Positions 29,440 to 38,464 of a stretch of DNA of 64,000 nt are shown here, one piece after another. The notes beneath the pieces were generated by a model. It made no database searches. It worked only from the letters and a program-made list of their open reading frames with translations, and was not told the DNA's origin. Source of the DNA: CAWKAO01 sp963847665 (GTDB lineage: Bacteria > Actinomycetota > Humimicrobiia > Humimicrobiales > Humimicrobiaceae); contig CAWKAO010000002.1 in assembly GCA_963847665.1 (NCBI GenBank), positions 62,001 through 126,000 of the forward strand, written 5' to 3'. Numbering within the stretch: position 1 is the stretch's first letter; each line of letters begins with the position of its first letter. Both the position numbers and the translations under genes were made by a program.

Positions 29440-30234
29440 GTGGCACAACTAAAAGACAGGATCCAAAAATACAGGATAATCGATGCACATCTTCACATGG
29501 GCCATCTCGCTAATTTAAATTTTCCGGGTGGCTCAGACGATGACATAATAGAGCTGTTCAAAAAATACAGGATAGAAAAAGCGATTTTTTCCCATCACGG
29601 AGCTCTTTCTACAGTGACCTTTGGAATTGAAAAGACAAAGGAGTGTCTTGAAAAGTATGGGGATTTTTTAAATGCATATCTCGTATTTAATCCAAATTTT
29701 GCAGACGAAAGCCTTGATGCTATTAAAGAGTATTCTCCAAATAAAAATATTGTGGGAGTGAAAATACACCCTTCCTGGCATTCATGCTATCCATATGATG
29801 AAAAATACGATGCTTTCTGGGAATATGCAAATAAGAATAAGATCGTGGTTCTAACACACAGCTGGAATCCTAATGTAGCAAATAAAGCTCAAAGATTTTC
29901 AGACCCTTTTTTCTTTGGCCCTATTTTAGAAAAATATCCTGACATAAAGCTCATCCTTGCACATGCAGGGGGAAGGGGTGAGTACCACTATAAGGTAATA
30001 GACCTGATCATAAAATATGAAAACATGTATGTTGATTTTGCTGGAGATATTTTTGTCCCTGGGCTGGTAGAAGAATATGTGAGAAGAGCAGGCTCAAAAA
30101 AGCTTCTCTTCGGTACTGATATGCCCTGGATAGACCTGAGATACTATCTCACTAATATTGATCATGCGGAAATAAGTGATAGCGAAAAGGCGGATATTTT
30201 TGGATTAAATGCGATCAGGCTTTTTGATCTATAG
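29440..30234 (+). CDS. Amidohydrolase family protein (Amidohydro_2)
   Basis: TIM-barrel metal hydrolase or decarboxylase of 264 aa. Ligand motifs are DAHLHMG (H-x-H), KIHPSW, LTHSW, LAHAGG and FGTDMPW, all in order. Family members hydrolyse lactones (for example L-rhamnono- or fucono-lactone) or decarboxylate aromatic acids. In a sugar locus a lactonase is the more likely use. The start is GTG after ATGGAG. It lies after a degenerate homologue and 88 bp before a rhamnose-mutarotase-like gene. Confidence 0.9.
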   Translation: MAQLKDRIQKYRIIDAHLHMGHLANLNFPGGSDDDIIELFKKYRIEKAIFSHHGALSTVTFGIEKTKECLEKYGDFLNAYLVFNPNFADESLDAIKEYSPNKNIVGVKIHPSWHSCYPYDEKYDAFWEYANKNKIVVLTHSWNPNVANKAQRFSDPFFFGPILEKYPDIKLILAHAGGRGEYHYKVIDLIIKYENMYVDFAGDIFVPGLVEEYVRRAGSKKLLFGTDMPWIDLRYYLTNIDHAEISDSEKADIFGLNAIRLFDL

Positions 30235-30322
30235 AAGTTATTTATTGGGACCTTTTAAAATATATTAGATTTAAACAATTTAAGTCATAAATATTAAATA
30301 ATATTAAGAAAGGTTGTATAAA

Positions 30323-30670
30323 ATGAATCGATACTGTCTTGTACTGGAGTTGAAAGAGGAATTTGTAGACGATTATTGCGATATACACAGGAATCCCTGG
30401 CCTGAAATTCTTAATTCAATAAAGGATAATGGAGCAAAAGAGCTGCTTCTCTGGAATTACAAAAATCTATCAATCGTCTATTATGAATGTGAAGATATAG
30501 ATGCACTTTATGAAAAGCTAAATAAGCTTGAAGTGACAAAAAAGTGGAATGCGACTGTGGGCCCATGGTTTAAAGAATCACTTCCTGTTGACAGCGAGGG
30601 AAAGTTTATCACATGTGAAAAGATATTTGACCTTAATCAACAACTTGAAGGCAAGCTGGAGCAGTTTTAA
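30323..30670 (+). CDS. L-rhamnose mutarotase-like protein
   Basis: Small ferredoxin-like-fold protein (115 aa) of the RhaM/FucU-like dimeric barrel family, which interconverts sugar anomers. Visible family pattern: CLVLELKEEF, then HRNPWPEIL with the conserved His and Trp-Pro-Glu, LLLWNYKNLSIVYYE, and the closing WNATVGPWF block. An AAGAAAGG site 10 bp before ATG 30,323 favours that start over TTG 30,314. Its presence supports a 6-deoxysugar or similar pyranose as the substrate of the island. The length matches RhaM (about 104 aa) with a short C-terminal extension. Confidence 0.85.
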   Translation: MNRYCLVLELKEEFVDDYCDIHRNPWPEILNSIKDNGAKELLLWNYKNLSIVYYECEDIDALYEKLNKLEVTKKWNATVGPWFKESLPVDSEGKFITCEKIFDLNQQLEGKLEQF

Positions 30671-30746
30671 TCAAATGCTAATGACCATGCTGGATATTTA
30701 TTCTATATGAAACGATCAGTATTTCAATAGATAAAGAGGATAGTTA

Positions 30747-31906
30747 ATGAATTCGAGGGAAAAATTTAATTCCGTGATGAGTTTTGACAGTGATGCAGTG
30801 GTCCCTAAAACAGAATTTGCCTACTGGGCCGGTGCAATAAGAAAATGGTTTGACCAGGGACTTCCAGCCATCAAAGCTATTGATGAAAACATACAGGATT
30901 CGGAAGCTATCCGTGGTTCTGCACCTCTGGACGGTAAGAACACGATGTTGTCAGATGTGAATGTCTCCTCATACTTTGGTCTGGACCCTTACTTTGAGAA
31001 GTTTCCGTTCGATATAAGCCCGATGTTTAAAAAGGAGATGCTATCTCTGAAAATGATGAATATATGGTATATAAAGATAATTTCGGTATTACAAAAAAAG
31101 CATATAAAAAAACCGCCTCTATCCCTCTTGTCGTGGATTATCCCGTAAAAAATAGGAAGGATTTTTATAAATATATTGAAACCTATGATCTTGATATAAA
31201 AAAAAGATTGCCAGGCGATTTTAAGGGACTTTCTGCAACTCTTAAAAACAGGGATTTTCCCATAAGATTGGGAGGCAATCCTTTTGGATTTTCTTTTCTT
31301 GGAAGGCATATTATGGGTGAGGTTAATTTCATGCTGAGCCTGTATGATGATCCCGGCCTGATAAAGGAGTTAAATGAGTTTTACTTAAGGTTTGTCAAAC
31401 AATATTTTGCTGAGATCCTTGCCAGTGTTGAAGTCGATTGTGCCTTTATCCTGGAAGACGTAGCTTATAGAAGCGGCTCTTTTATATCGGAAGGCATGTT
31501 CCGGGAATTTATGATGCCGTATTATCTGGAATATATTGATTTTTTACATCAGTTCAATGTCAGAAATATAATAGTAGATTGCGACGGATTGATAGATGAG
31601 CTTATCCCGCTATGGGTCGAAGCTGGAGTGACCGGGATTTTTCCAATTGAAGCTGTAAATGATATTTTAAAAATAAGAAAAGAATTTCCGGAGCTTGTGC
31701 TCATGGGAGGTTTTGATAAAAAAGTGCTTTTTGCAGATTCAAACACGGAAAGAATAGAAGCAGAGTTCTCTAAGATCGAGGCAGTGATGCAGACAGGAGG
31801 TTATATACCCCATATCGATCATGCTGTGTCTGAAGATGTTACCTGGGATAATTTCAAATATTACAGGCGAAGATTAAATGACATGATAGACAGACTATCA
31901 AAATAG
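30747..31906 (+). CDS. URO-D superfamily methyltransferase, frameshifted
   Basis: Divergent URO-D fold protein, about 385 aa when repaired. The first frame runs through SREKFNSVMSFDSDAVVPKTE to FDISPMFKKEMLSL. A one-base shift at about 31,030-31,050 joins SENDEYMVYKDNFGITKKAYK and the rest. The ligand region reads IVDCDGLIDELIP (Asp-Cys-Asp as in the 9.7 kb copy), and the C-terminal segment is GGYIPHIDHAVSEDV. An AAAGAGG site precedes the ATG. It stands between the mutarotase and the third fucose-isomerase-like gene, repeating the island's association of a URO-D protein with a sugar isomerase. Confidence 0.83.
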
Positions 31907-31972
31907 TAAAGATACAGATTAATATTATTTAGAGTTTTATTTATTAATCATAAATGGACTGGAGATAAGCAA

Positions 31973-33389
31973 ATGGAAAAATTAAAAGTGGGTTTTATGA
32001 CAGGATTTATGGAAGGTTTTTCTACCGAGGGGTTAAAAAAATTTGATGAGTATAAAAAAGACCTTGGTGAAATGGCAAAAAAATATGATTTTGACCTTGT
32101 ATGTTTTGATACAGTGATGCAGACCATGGAACAGGCAATGAACCTGAGAAAAGAAATAGATAAAAAAGAAATAGATTTCCTGCTTCTTTTCCATCCATCC
32201 TATATAATAGGGGACTTTGTTTTTGAAATAATGAAATCAAGGGCATATTTTGGCCTATGGGCAATAGAGGAACTCCGGGATGAAGGCCCCATGCCTCTTG
32301 CATCTTTTGTCAATATTGAACAGAATTCAGGGATCTCACTCCACAATTTTTTGGATAACCCTAAAAAGACAAAATGGTTTTTTGGTGATATTAACAGCAA
32401 GTTTTTTAAACCAAGATTTGACATCACCATAAAAGCTCTGTCAGCCCTAAAATACATAAGATCTGCAAGGCTTGCCCAGATAGGAAAGCTTGCTGATGGA
32501 CATATAAACCATATGGTAAATGTCCGGGAGATATATAAAAACCTGGGTATCGATATCTCCAGGGATTACGAGGTTGAAGATATAATGGCACTTGGTGAAG
32601 AAATACCTTCCTCAGAAGTCGAAGCTGAACTTTCAAGATTGAATACTTCCTGCAAAATAAGCAGGGTCAGTCCTGAAAAAGTAAAGGACTCAGTTAAGAT
32701 GTATCTTGCAATAAAAAAGATCAGCCAGCAGAATGATTATTCTGCTGTCGCATTTTCCTGCTGGCCGAAACTTATGCCAAAAAAAGAAATGGTAGGGTGT
32801 CTTGTAAATTCCCTGTTAAACAGCGCTGGCATATGTGCAGGTTGTGAAGCTGATGTGATGGGTACTATCTCTATGATGATACTTAGAAAGACTTACTGAT
32901 GAAGTGGTCGCTTTGATGGACCTTCCCAAATTTGATGAGAAGGACGAGTCGCTTCTTCTGTGGCACTGCGGTTCAGCACCCTTTGAGATGGCAAACGAAA
33001 GAGGGGTCATCTGTGAAAAACATTATTTTGCAGATTATGCAGAAAGTGTTGCTAATTGCGGCCCTATTACAGACCTGATCTTTAAAAAGGGTGATGTAAC
33101 AGTATTCAGGCTTTGTGGTGAAGGGGATAAGTTTTATTATGTCACAGGAAGGTTTTTTGATGAAGATAAAAAATCATTTAGTGGAAGCCGTGGTTGGGTA
33201 AAGGACCTGAAACTTTATGGAGAACCTATCAAAGCATGGGATCTTGCGAACACCCTTCTTGTAAACGGTCTTCCGCATCATTTCCCTATGGTCATGCAGC
33301 ATGTCGGACCATACCTGGAAGAATTTGCTTACTGGGCAGGGCTGAAAAAGATAAGAAGGCTTGATTACAGGGATTATCTTTATGTGTAG
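31973..33389 (+). CDS. L-fucose isomerase-like protein (third of three), frameshifted
   Basis: About 471 aa when repaired and clearly the paralogue of the 17.4 kb gene: KVGFMTGFMEGFSTEGLKKF, WFFGDINSKFFKPRFD, GCEADVMGTISMMILR, LLWHCGSAPFEMANERG, GLPHHFPMVMQHVG. The first frame stops at a TGA after ILRKTY; dropping one A near 32,889 gives RLTDEVVALMDLPKFDEKD and the C-terminal third. Family members isomerise aldoses to ketoses with a divalent metal. It is followed 13 bp later by a DeoR regulator and a rhamnulokinase-like gene, so isomerase and kinase are likely consecutive steps. Confidence 0.85.
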
Positions 33390-33402
33390 TGGGTAAAATC
33401 TT

Positions 33403-34182
33403 ATGAATGCAAAAGAAAGAAGACAGAAAATAGTCGAACTTATCAGTGATCTTGAGGATATTACTATAGAATTTCTGTCTGAAAAATTCACAGTCTCAGA
33501 AATGACAATATACAGGGATCTACAGGTCCTGGAAGATGCGGGCTATCTTAAAAAAACGACCCGTGGGGCCACCAAGGTAAATGATTTTCTTGTCCAGAGC
33601 GAATCACCCTTTGTAAAAAGATTAAAAGTATATCATGAGGAAAAGACAGCTATTGCTAAGCGGGCAGTAGAATATATATCAAACGGTGATTCAATAATCA
33701 TAGATGCAGGCACTACTGGATTTTTACTTGTAAAGGAAATAAACAAGACCAGGATAAAGGACCTTACTGTCATCACAAATAATATAGTCGCCCAGATAGA
33801 ACTTTCAAAAAATGAAAATATCGAAGTGCTTGCTATAGGCGGGACAGTAAGGGAAGGTTCATTTTCAACAGTCGGGGTGATAGCTGAAAAGGTTTTAAAA
33901 GAAATAATGGTGGATAAAGCTTTCATCACTACAAAGGGAATATCTGCAGACATGACACTGGCTGAACCAAATCTATCTGAAGGCAGCATGAAAGAACTGT
34001 TCATGAAGAGAGCACGTGAAAAGATACTGATCATTGACAGTACAAAATTTGGTGTTATGGGCCTGTATAAGTTTTCAACGATAAAAGATTTTGATGTGAT
34101 AATAACTGATTCAAATATCAGTAATACAAATCTTAAGTCTCTAAAAAAAATGGATATTAAGATCGATATTGTCAAAGTTTAA
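33403..34182 (+). CDS. DeoR-family transcriptional regulator
   Basis: DeoR-type repressor of 259 aa. It has an N-terminal winged helix-turn-helix (RRQKIVELISDLEDITIEFL then FTVSEMTIYRDLQVLE, residues about 5-50) and a sugar-phosphate-binding DeoRC domain (IIDAGTTGFLLVKEI, VLAIGGTVREGSFSTVG, AFITTKGIS, IIDSTKFG). Such proteins sense phosphorylated sugars and repress the adjoining catabolic operon. The gene lies between the isomerase and kinase genes and touches the kinase region, so it is in the same transcript. The Shine-Dalgarno is weak, which suggests low or coupled translation. Confidence 0.93.
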   Translation: MNAKERRQKIVELISDLEDITIEFLSEKFTVSEMTIYRDLQVLEDAGYLKKTTRGATKVNDFLVQSESPFVKRLKVYHEEKTAIAKRAVEYISNGDSIIIDAGTTGFLLVKEINKTRIKDLTVITNNIVAQIELSKNENIEVLAIGGTVREGSFSTVGVIAEKVLKEIMVDKAFITTKGISADMTLAEPNLSEGSMKELFMKRAREKILIIDSTKFGVMGLYKFSTIKDFDVIITDSNISNTNLKSLKKMDIKIDIVKV

Positions 34183-34197
34183 ATGAAAGGTGAGACT

Positions 34198-35678
34198 ATG
34201 GCACAGAAGAAATTTTTGATCTTTGATTTTGGGGCAAGCAATGGCAGGGCATCAGTTGCAGGTTTTGACGGGAAAAAGTTTGACTTCAATGTGGTCCACA
34301 GATTCGATAATATACCTGTAATGGCAACGGGCACACTTTACTGGGATTTCTTAAAACTTTTTGCTGAACTAAAGACCGGTATAACTGCAGGAGTTGAAAA
34401 ATACAATAAAATAACATCACTTGGGATAGACACCTGGGGAGTTGATTTTGGACTTGTAGATAAAAACGGCAAACTGATATCAAATCCTATACATTACAGG
34501 GATGAAAAGCGAAACAGTATCTGTGATGAAGTGTTTAAGATCATACCCAAAAGAGAACTGTTCGAACTTACAGGTTGTGCGATGGCGACATATTACAGTA
34601 TATTTAATCTCTATTCTCTAAAGATCCAGAATGCCACTGAGTATATAAACGCTGATAAGTTTTTACTTATGCCAGACCTCTTTAACTATTTTCTCACAGG
34701 TAATGCTTTCAGTGAGTATACAATAGCTCACACTACTTTGATGTGCAATCCTGTAAGCATGCAATGGGAATATAAGATAATAGATAAGCTTGGATTTCCG
34801 CGGGATATATTTAATAAGATAATCCAGCCTGGACAGGTCATAGGAGAGCTGCAAAAAGATATCTGCACAGAACTGGACATTGATCCAATAACTGTAATCG
34901 CTCCTGCAACGCATGACACACCTTCTGCAATTGCAGGGATCCCTGTTATAGAAAATACCAAAAATACTGTATTTATGAGCATGGGTACCTGGGGTGTAAC
35001 AATAAGTGAGATGAACGAGCCGGCAATAAGTGATGAAATATTTGCCTCTGGTTTTGCAAATGAAGGTGGAGCTGAAGGAAAGACACTTCTTTTTAAAAAT
35101 TTTACAGGGATGTGGATCATACAGAGGTGCCGGGACAGGTGGTTAAAGGACAGTAAAAAGGATATCTCATGGGACGATATAATGTTTGCAGCAGAAAAGA
35201 CACCTTCCCTTGATTCATTTATTAATGTCGATGCGCAGGCTTTTATAATGGAGAAATCAGATATGCCTGGTGCAGTTATTGCTTTTTGCAGGGAAAATGG
35301 CCAGAAGATCCCTTCAAGTATGGGAGAAGTAGCAAGGGTCATATATGAAAGTTTTGCGCTTAAAGTGAAGCAGAATGTGGGACAGATGGAAAAGCTCACA
35401 GGCCAAAAGATGAATTCTATCCATATGGTCGGGGGGGGACCAAAGATACACTGCTGTGCCAGTGGATAGCAGATGCAACTGGTATCCCGGTTGCAACAGG
35501 ACCTACAGAGACCACTTCAGTAGGAAACCTGCTTATGCAGCTAAAAGCTGCAGGGGAGATAAAGACTCTTGAAGAAGGAAGGCAGATCTGCCTTGACTCC
35601 TCAGAGATCAAACATTATAAACCGGAAAATACCGGTTTATGGGATGAGAAATACTCTAAGTTCCTGAAATTATTTTAA
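34198..35678 (+). CDS. Rhamnulokinase-like FGGY kinase (second copy), frameshifted
   Basis: Paralogue of the 8.1 kb kinase, about 493 aa when repaired: FDFGASNGRASVAGF, TLYWDFLKL, GIDTWGVDFGL, NPIHYRDEK, THDTPSAIAGIPV, IHMVGGG. A run of eight G (35,431-35,438), where nine are needed for three glycine codons, breaks the frame. Past it the protein continues TKDTLLCQWIADATGIPVAT and TSVGNLLMQLKAAGEI to the TAA at 35,676. The ATG at 34,198 with AAAGGTGAG is preferred to the ATG at 34,183 that abuts the DeoR stop. It phosphorylates a ketose, probably the product of the isomerase upstream. Confidence 0.86.
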
Positions 35679-35705
35679 CTTTTTAGTTCCTAAGTATTTT
35701 ACTAA

Positions 35706-36916
35706 ATGAAAAGAACATTATATTTATATCTCAGAGAAGCACCCAGCTTCCTGACTATGATGTTTTATTCATTTTTCCTTCTTTCCATAAGTCCTGTACT
35801 GCTGGATATAAGCAGGGTCACAGGAATAAAGATCGATGAGTTAAACCTGGTATTTTCTTTTTTCATACTGGGCGGGATCATAGGAATGTTGACCTCAGTT
35901 TTTTATAACAAATGGTTCTCACGTCTTAAAATAATAATAGCAGGATATATACTCTATCATCCTTTTGATGCTTTTTCCTGTTTTTTTTAGAATGGTTTTT
36001 TTGTTCTATCTTTCTTATTTTTTTATAGGGTATTTTGTAGGTGTCGTATGGATCCAGTCTCTTGAAGACCTGCTTGTAAGCAAAGTTAAAAATAAAGACA
36101 GGATAATAAGTTTTGGGTTAAGTTTTTATCCTCTTGGAGCAGTAATATCCCCGGTGATAGCATCGACTATCATTGATTTAGGTTTTGATTGGCGATTTAT
36201 TTTTCTGGCCAGTACTCTGCTTGCAGTCTATTAATAATAGCCTCTTTTAAAAGAAAATCCCGTTTTCTAAAAGAAGAAGTATCTCAAATGTTGAGGAAGA
36301 ATGAAAAAATAGACCTGAGAAAGGTTTTAGCTTAAAGGATAATTTCAAGGACCCTTCAAATAATAAGTTACTTATTCTTACTGCACTTATCCTTTTTGCA
36401 TTTATGGCTTCCCAGACTGTTATTGTCACATGGGGTCCGACTTTTTTCAGGCTGTCAAGAGACTTTGATCTATATCTTGCTTCACTTGTGGTCTCAATTT
36501 TTTTTATCACCAATTTTATTGGCAGGATGATAACAAGCATTATAATCACGAAAATAAAGACAGGATATATGCTGATAATACTATCCTTGCTCTCCCTTGT
36601 CTGTACTTTTTTTATTATTTTTCTGGAACAGAGAGTTTTAACTTTTATATTTCTGGTATTGCTCGGCTTTGGCCAATCAAGTATTCTTCCACTGGCTGTT
36701 TCTTCCACAAGCATGTCATATAAAAAAGGGAGGGGCTTTATGGCTTCAGTTCTTCTTACAAGCGGAGATACAGGTGCCATGCTGGTCCCTTTTCTTGTGA
36801 TGTTGGTCTATGGTGCGGGTATGCGATCCACTATACTTCTGGCATTTTATTTTATTGTAGCGACTACTTTACTAATATTTATAAGATTCTTCTACATGAG
36901 GATTAAAAAGTATTGA
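35706..36916 (+). pseudogene. MFS transporter, at least three frameshifts
   Basis: A major-facilitator-type permease of about 402 aa, recognisable from successive hydrophobic segments and the loop FYNKWFSRLK, but spread over frames. Breaks lie near 35,955 (before ILLMLFPVFFRMVFLFY), near 36,228 (after STLLAV, with LLIIASFKRKSRFLKEE following) and near 36,322 (before GFSLKDNFKDPSNNK). The C-terminal half, from MASQTVIVTWGPTFF, is intact. It is the most damaged gene in the window, so true decay is more plausible here than elsewhere. It may once have imported or exported the same sugar family. Confidence 0.75.
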
Positions 36917-36965
36917 TAAAACCAGGTCAAAAATCCATCAGCCGGGGAATTTACTATTATATTGT

Positions 36966-37151
36966 CTATTTATCTATATGAAGTTTTCCGGCTGTTGAAA
37001 AATTTTCCTTTTTCATCTCGTCAAATTTTATCCACACGACCTCCGGACTGACATCGGTGACTTCCGTGATGATATCTGTTATTTTTCTGGCCAGTTCTTT
37101 TTTCTGTTCTAAGGATCTTCCCTCGAGCATTTCAATAGTCACTATTGGCAT
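36966..37151 (-). CDS. 4-oxalocrotonate tautomerase family protein
   Basis: Small tautomerase of 61 aa. After removal of Met1 the catalytic base Pro becomes the N-terminus (MPIVTIEMLEGRS). The family pattern KKELARKITDIITEV and VWIKFDEM follows. Members tautomerise 2-oxo acids via the N-terminal proline, mostly in aromatic degradation, but many are orphans. An AAAGGA site precedes the ATG. It lies 59 bp before the glycerol-3-phosphate-dehydrogenase-like gene's end on the same strand, so the two may be co-transcribed. Confidence 0.9.
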   Translation of the reverse strand: MPIVTIEMLEGRSLEQKKELARKITDIITEVTDVSPEVVWIKFDEMKKENFSTAGKLHIDK

Positions 37152-37210
37152 TTTATTCCTTTCTTTACAGGTTAAAAAAATATCAGGGTAGTTTCTATAA
37201 GTGATCCTAC

Positions 37211-38251
37211 CTAAAAGCCAAGCTTCAAAATAAGTTCTTTTAATCCTTCAGCAGGATCAGACCGCATAAAAATAGTATTGTGTAAAAATTCAAGTAAAGG
37301 CAGTTTTTTTATAAGGGCAGGAAAATTATTCTCTAACCAGGGAATCGCAAGTCTCAGGGCGATGTATCCTTCTCCATATTCTCCCTCATCAAACATCACC
37401 TTAAAAGCTTCCTCAGGATCTACACCTCTACCGACCATTTCCCCATATCGTCTGTTTCGGCCTGCAGCAGAAGTTACATGCAGGTCACCAACACCTGCAA
37501 GATCAAACACTGTTTCTTTTCTGCCTCCTGCTCCCTGGACTATTGTTGCCATCTCAAGCACAGACTGGTTGAAAAGAAAGGCTACGATATTGTAATAAAG
37601 TCCTTCTTTTTTTGTTTTAAATAGACCATCACAGATACCTGCCGTAATAGAGTAAATATTTTTAAATGTAGCAGATATCTCTGCACCAGGGACATCATCA
37701 GTGGGGAATATCCTGTAATAATCTGTAGAAATATTGCTTATCAGTTCTTTTATTAAATCATCTGCTATACCATATACACTTGCAGAAGGGGTCTGGTATG
37801 CCAGGTCGAGCGCCCTAACCGGGCCTCCGACAGTGGTCCATAAAAACTTTTCACCAGGCATTTTTTCACTGAATATATCAAATGCTGCCTCTGTGGCCCT
37901 TATTATTTTACTGTCATATTCGACAAGCCCTTTTGTAAGTTTAAAGAAGTAGCAGTTTTTATCAATATTATCCAGCAGCATTTTAAAGACTTCGACAAAT
38001 CCTTCACTTGCAATACCGATGAAAATAATATCGGCGTCCTTCACTGCAGCCCTTAGATCTGTGGAATAAAACAACCGGACTTCTGGAAGAAGATGTTTTT
38101 TCAGTTTTGGGTGATTTCCATTAAGCGAGGCGCTTATAAGCTCATCATCGAGCCATGTTCCCCAAAGGTTGACCTGTAGACCATTTGCTGCCAGTGGAAA
38201 TGTGATGGCACTTCCCATATATCCTGCACCAAGTACCGCCACTTTTAACAA
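37211..38251 (-). CDS. Glycerol-3-phosphate dehydrogenase-like (GpsA family)
   Basis: NAD(P)-dependent dehydrogenase of 346 aa with the N-terminal dinucleotide motif VLGAGYMGSA, KLTKGL, the catalytic-lysine segment ISATFKNIYSITAGICDG and the family signature GVGDLHVTSAAGRNRRYG. GpsA reduces DHAP to sn-glycerol 3-phosphate. The loop HPKLKKHLLPEV also fits the family. The start is TTG, 5 bp after a perfect AGGAGG. Being in a sugar island and longer than many GpsA proteins, it might act on another phosphoketose. It faces the activase gene across a 213-bp divergent spacer. Confidence 0.88.
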   Translation of the reverse strand: MLKVAVLGAGYMGSAITFPLAANGLQVNLWGTWLDDELISASLNGNHPKLKKHLLPEVRLFYSTDLRAAVKDADIIFIGIASEGFVEVFKMLLDNIDKNCYFFKLTKGLVEYDSKIIRATEAAFDIFSEKMPGEKFLWTTVGGPVRALDLAYQTPSASVYGIADDLIKELISNISTDYYRIFPTDDVPGAEISATFKNIYSITAGICDGLFKTKKEGLYYNIVAFLFNQSVLEMATIVQGAGGRKETVFDLAGVGDLHVTSAAGRNRRYGEMVGRGVDPEEAFKVMFDEGEYGEGYIALRLAIPWLENNFPALIKKLPLLEFLHNTIFMRSDPAEGLKELILKLGF

Positions 38252-38464
38252 TTTTACCTCCTGTAAAAAAATCCAATCTATATTTATTTAAACTTTTCTT
38301 CCATTATTGACCATCATTAATAATGAATAATTATATGTGCCATATTTTTTTCTACAACATATAATATAAAATAAATATCACCTTTGTAAAATAGGGCGAG
38401 AATTAATATAATACACTATGCTCTTTTAAGCATTTTCACTACCTTCTTTATTTAAAGGATAATT
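38252..38464. promoter_or_regulatory. Divergent intergenic region
   Basis: AT-rich spacer between the GpsA-like gene (minus) and the activase (plus), so promoters for both must lie here. A CATTATT...AATAATG inverted repeat sits at about 38,311-38,335. I could not assign -35/-10 boxes with confidence. Confidence 0.4.

Noticed and set aside
33633..34175. 180-codon frame antisense to the DeoR regulator
   Set aside because: Shadow of a well-supported gene; the composition is low-complexity Ile/Ser from reversed AT-rich codons.
34728..35399. Long open frame (223 codons) antisense to the second rhamnulokinase-like gene
   Set aside because: It mirrors a clear kinase on the plus strand, shows no recognisable domain and has no ribosome site; similar antisense frames lie opposite most genes here.
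35619..35638. AAACCGG/CCGGTTT inverted repeat as terminator
   Set aside because: It lies within the repaired coding end of the rhamnulokinase-like gene and lacks a U-run.
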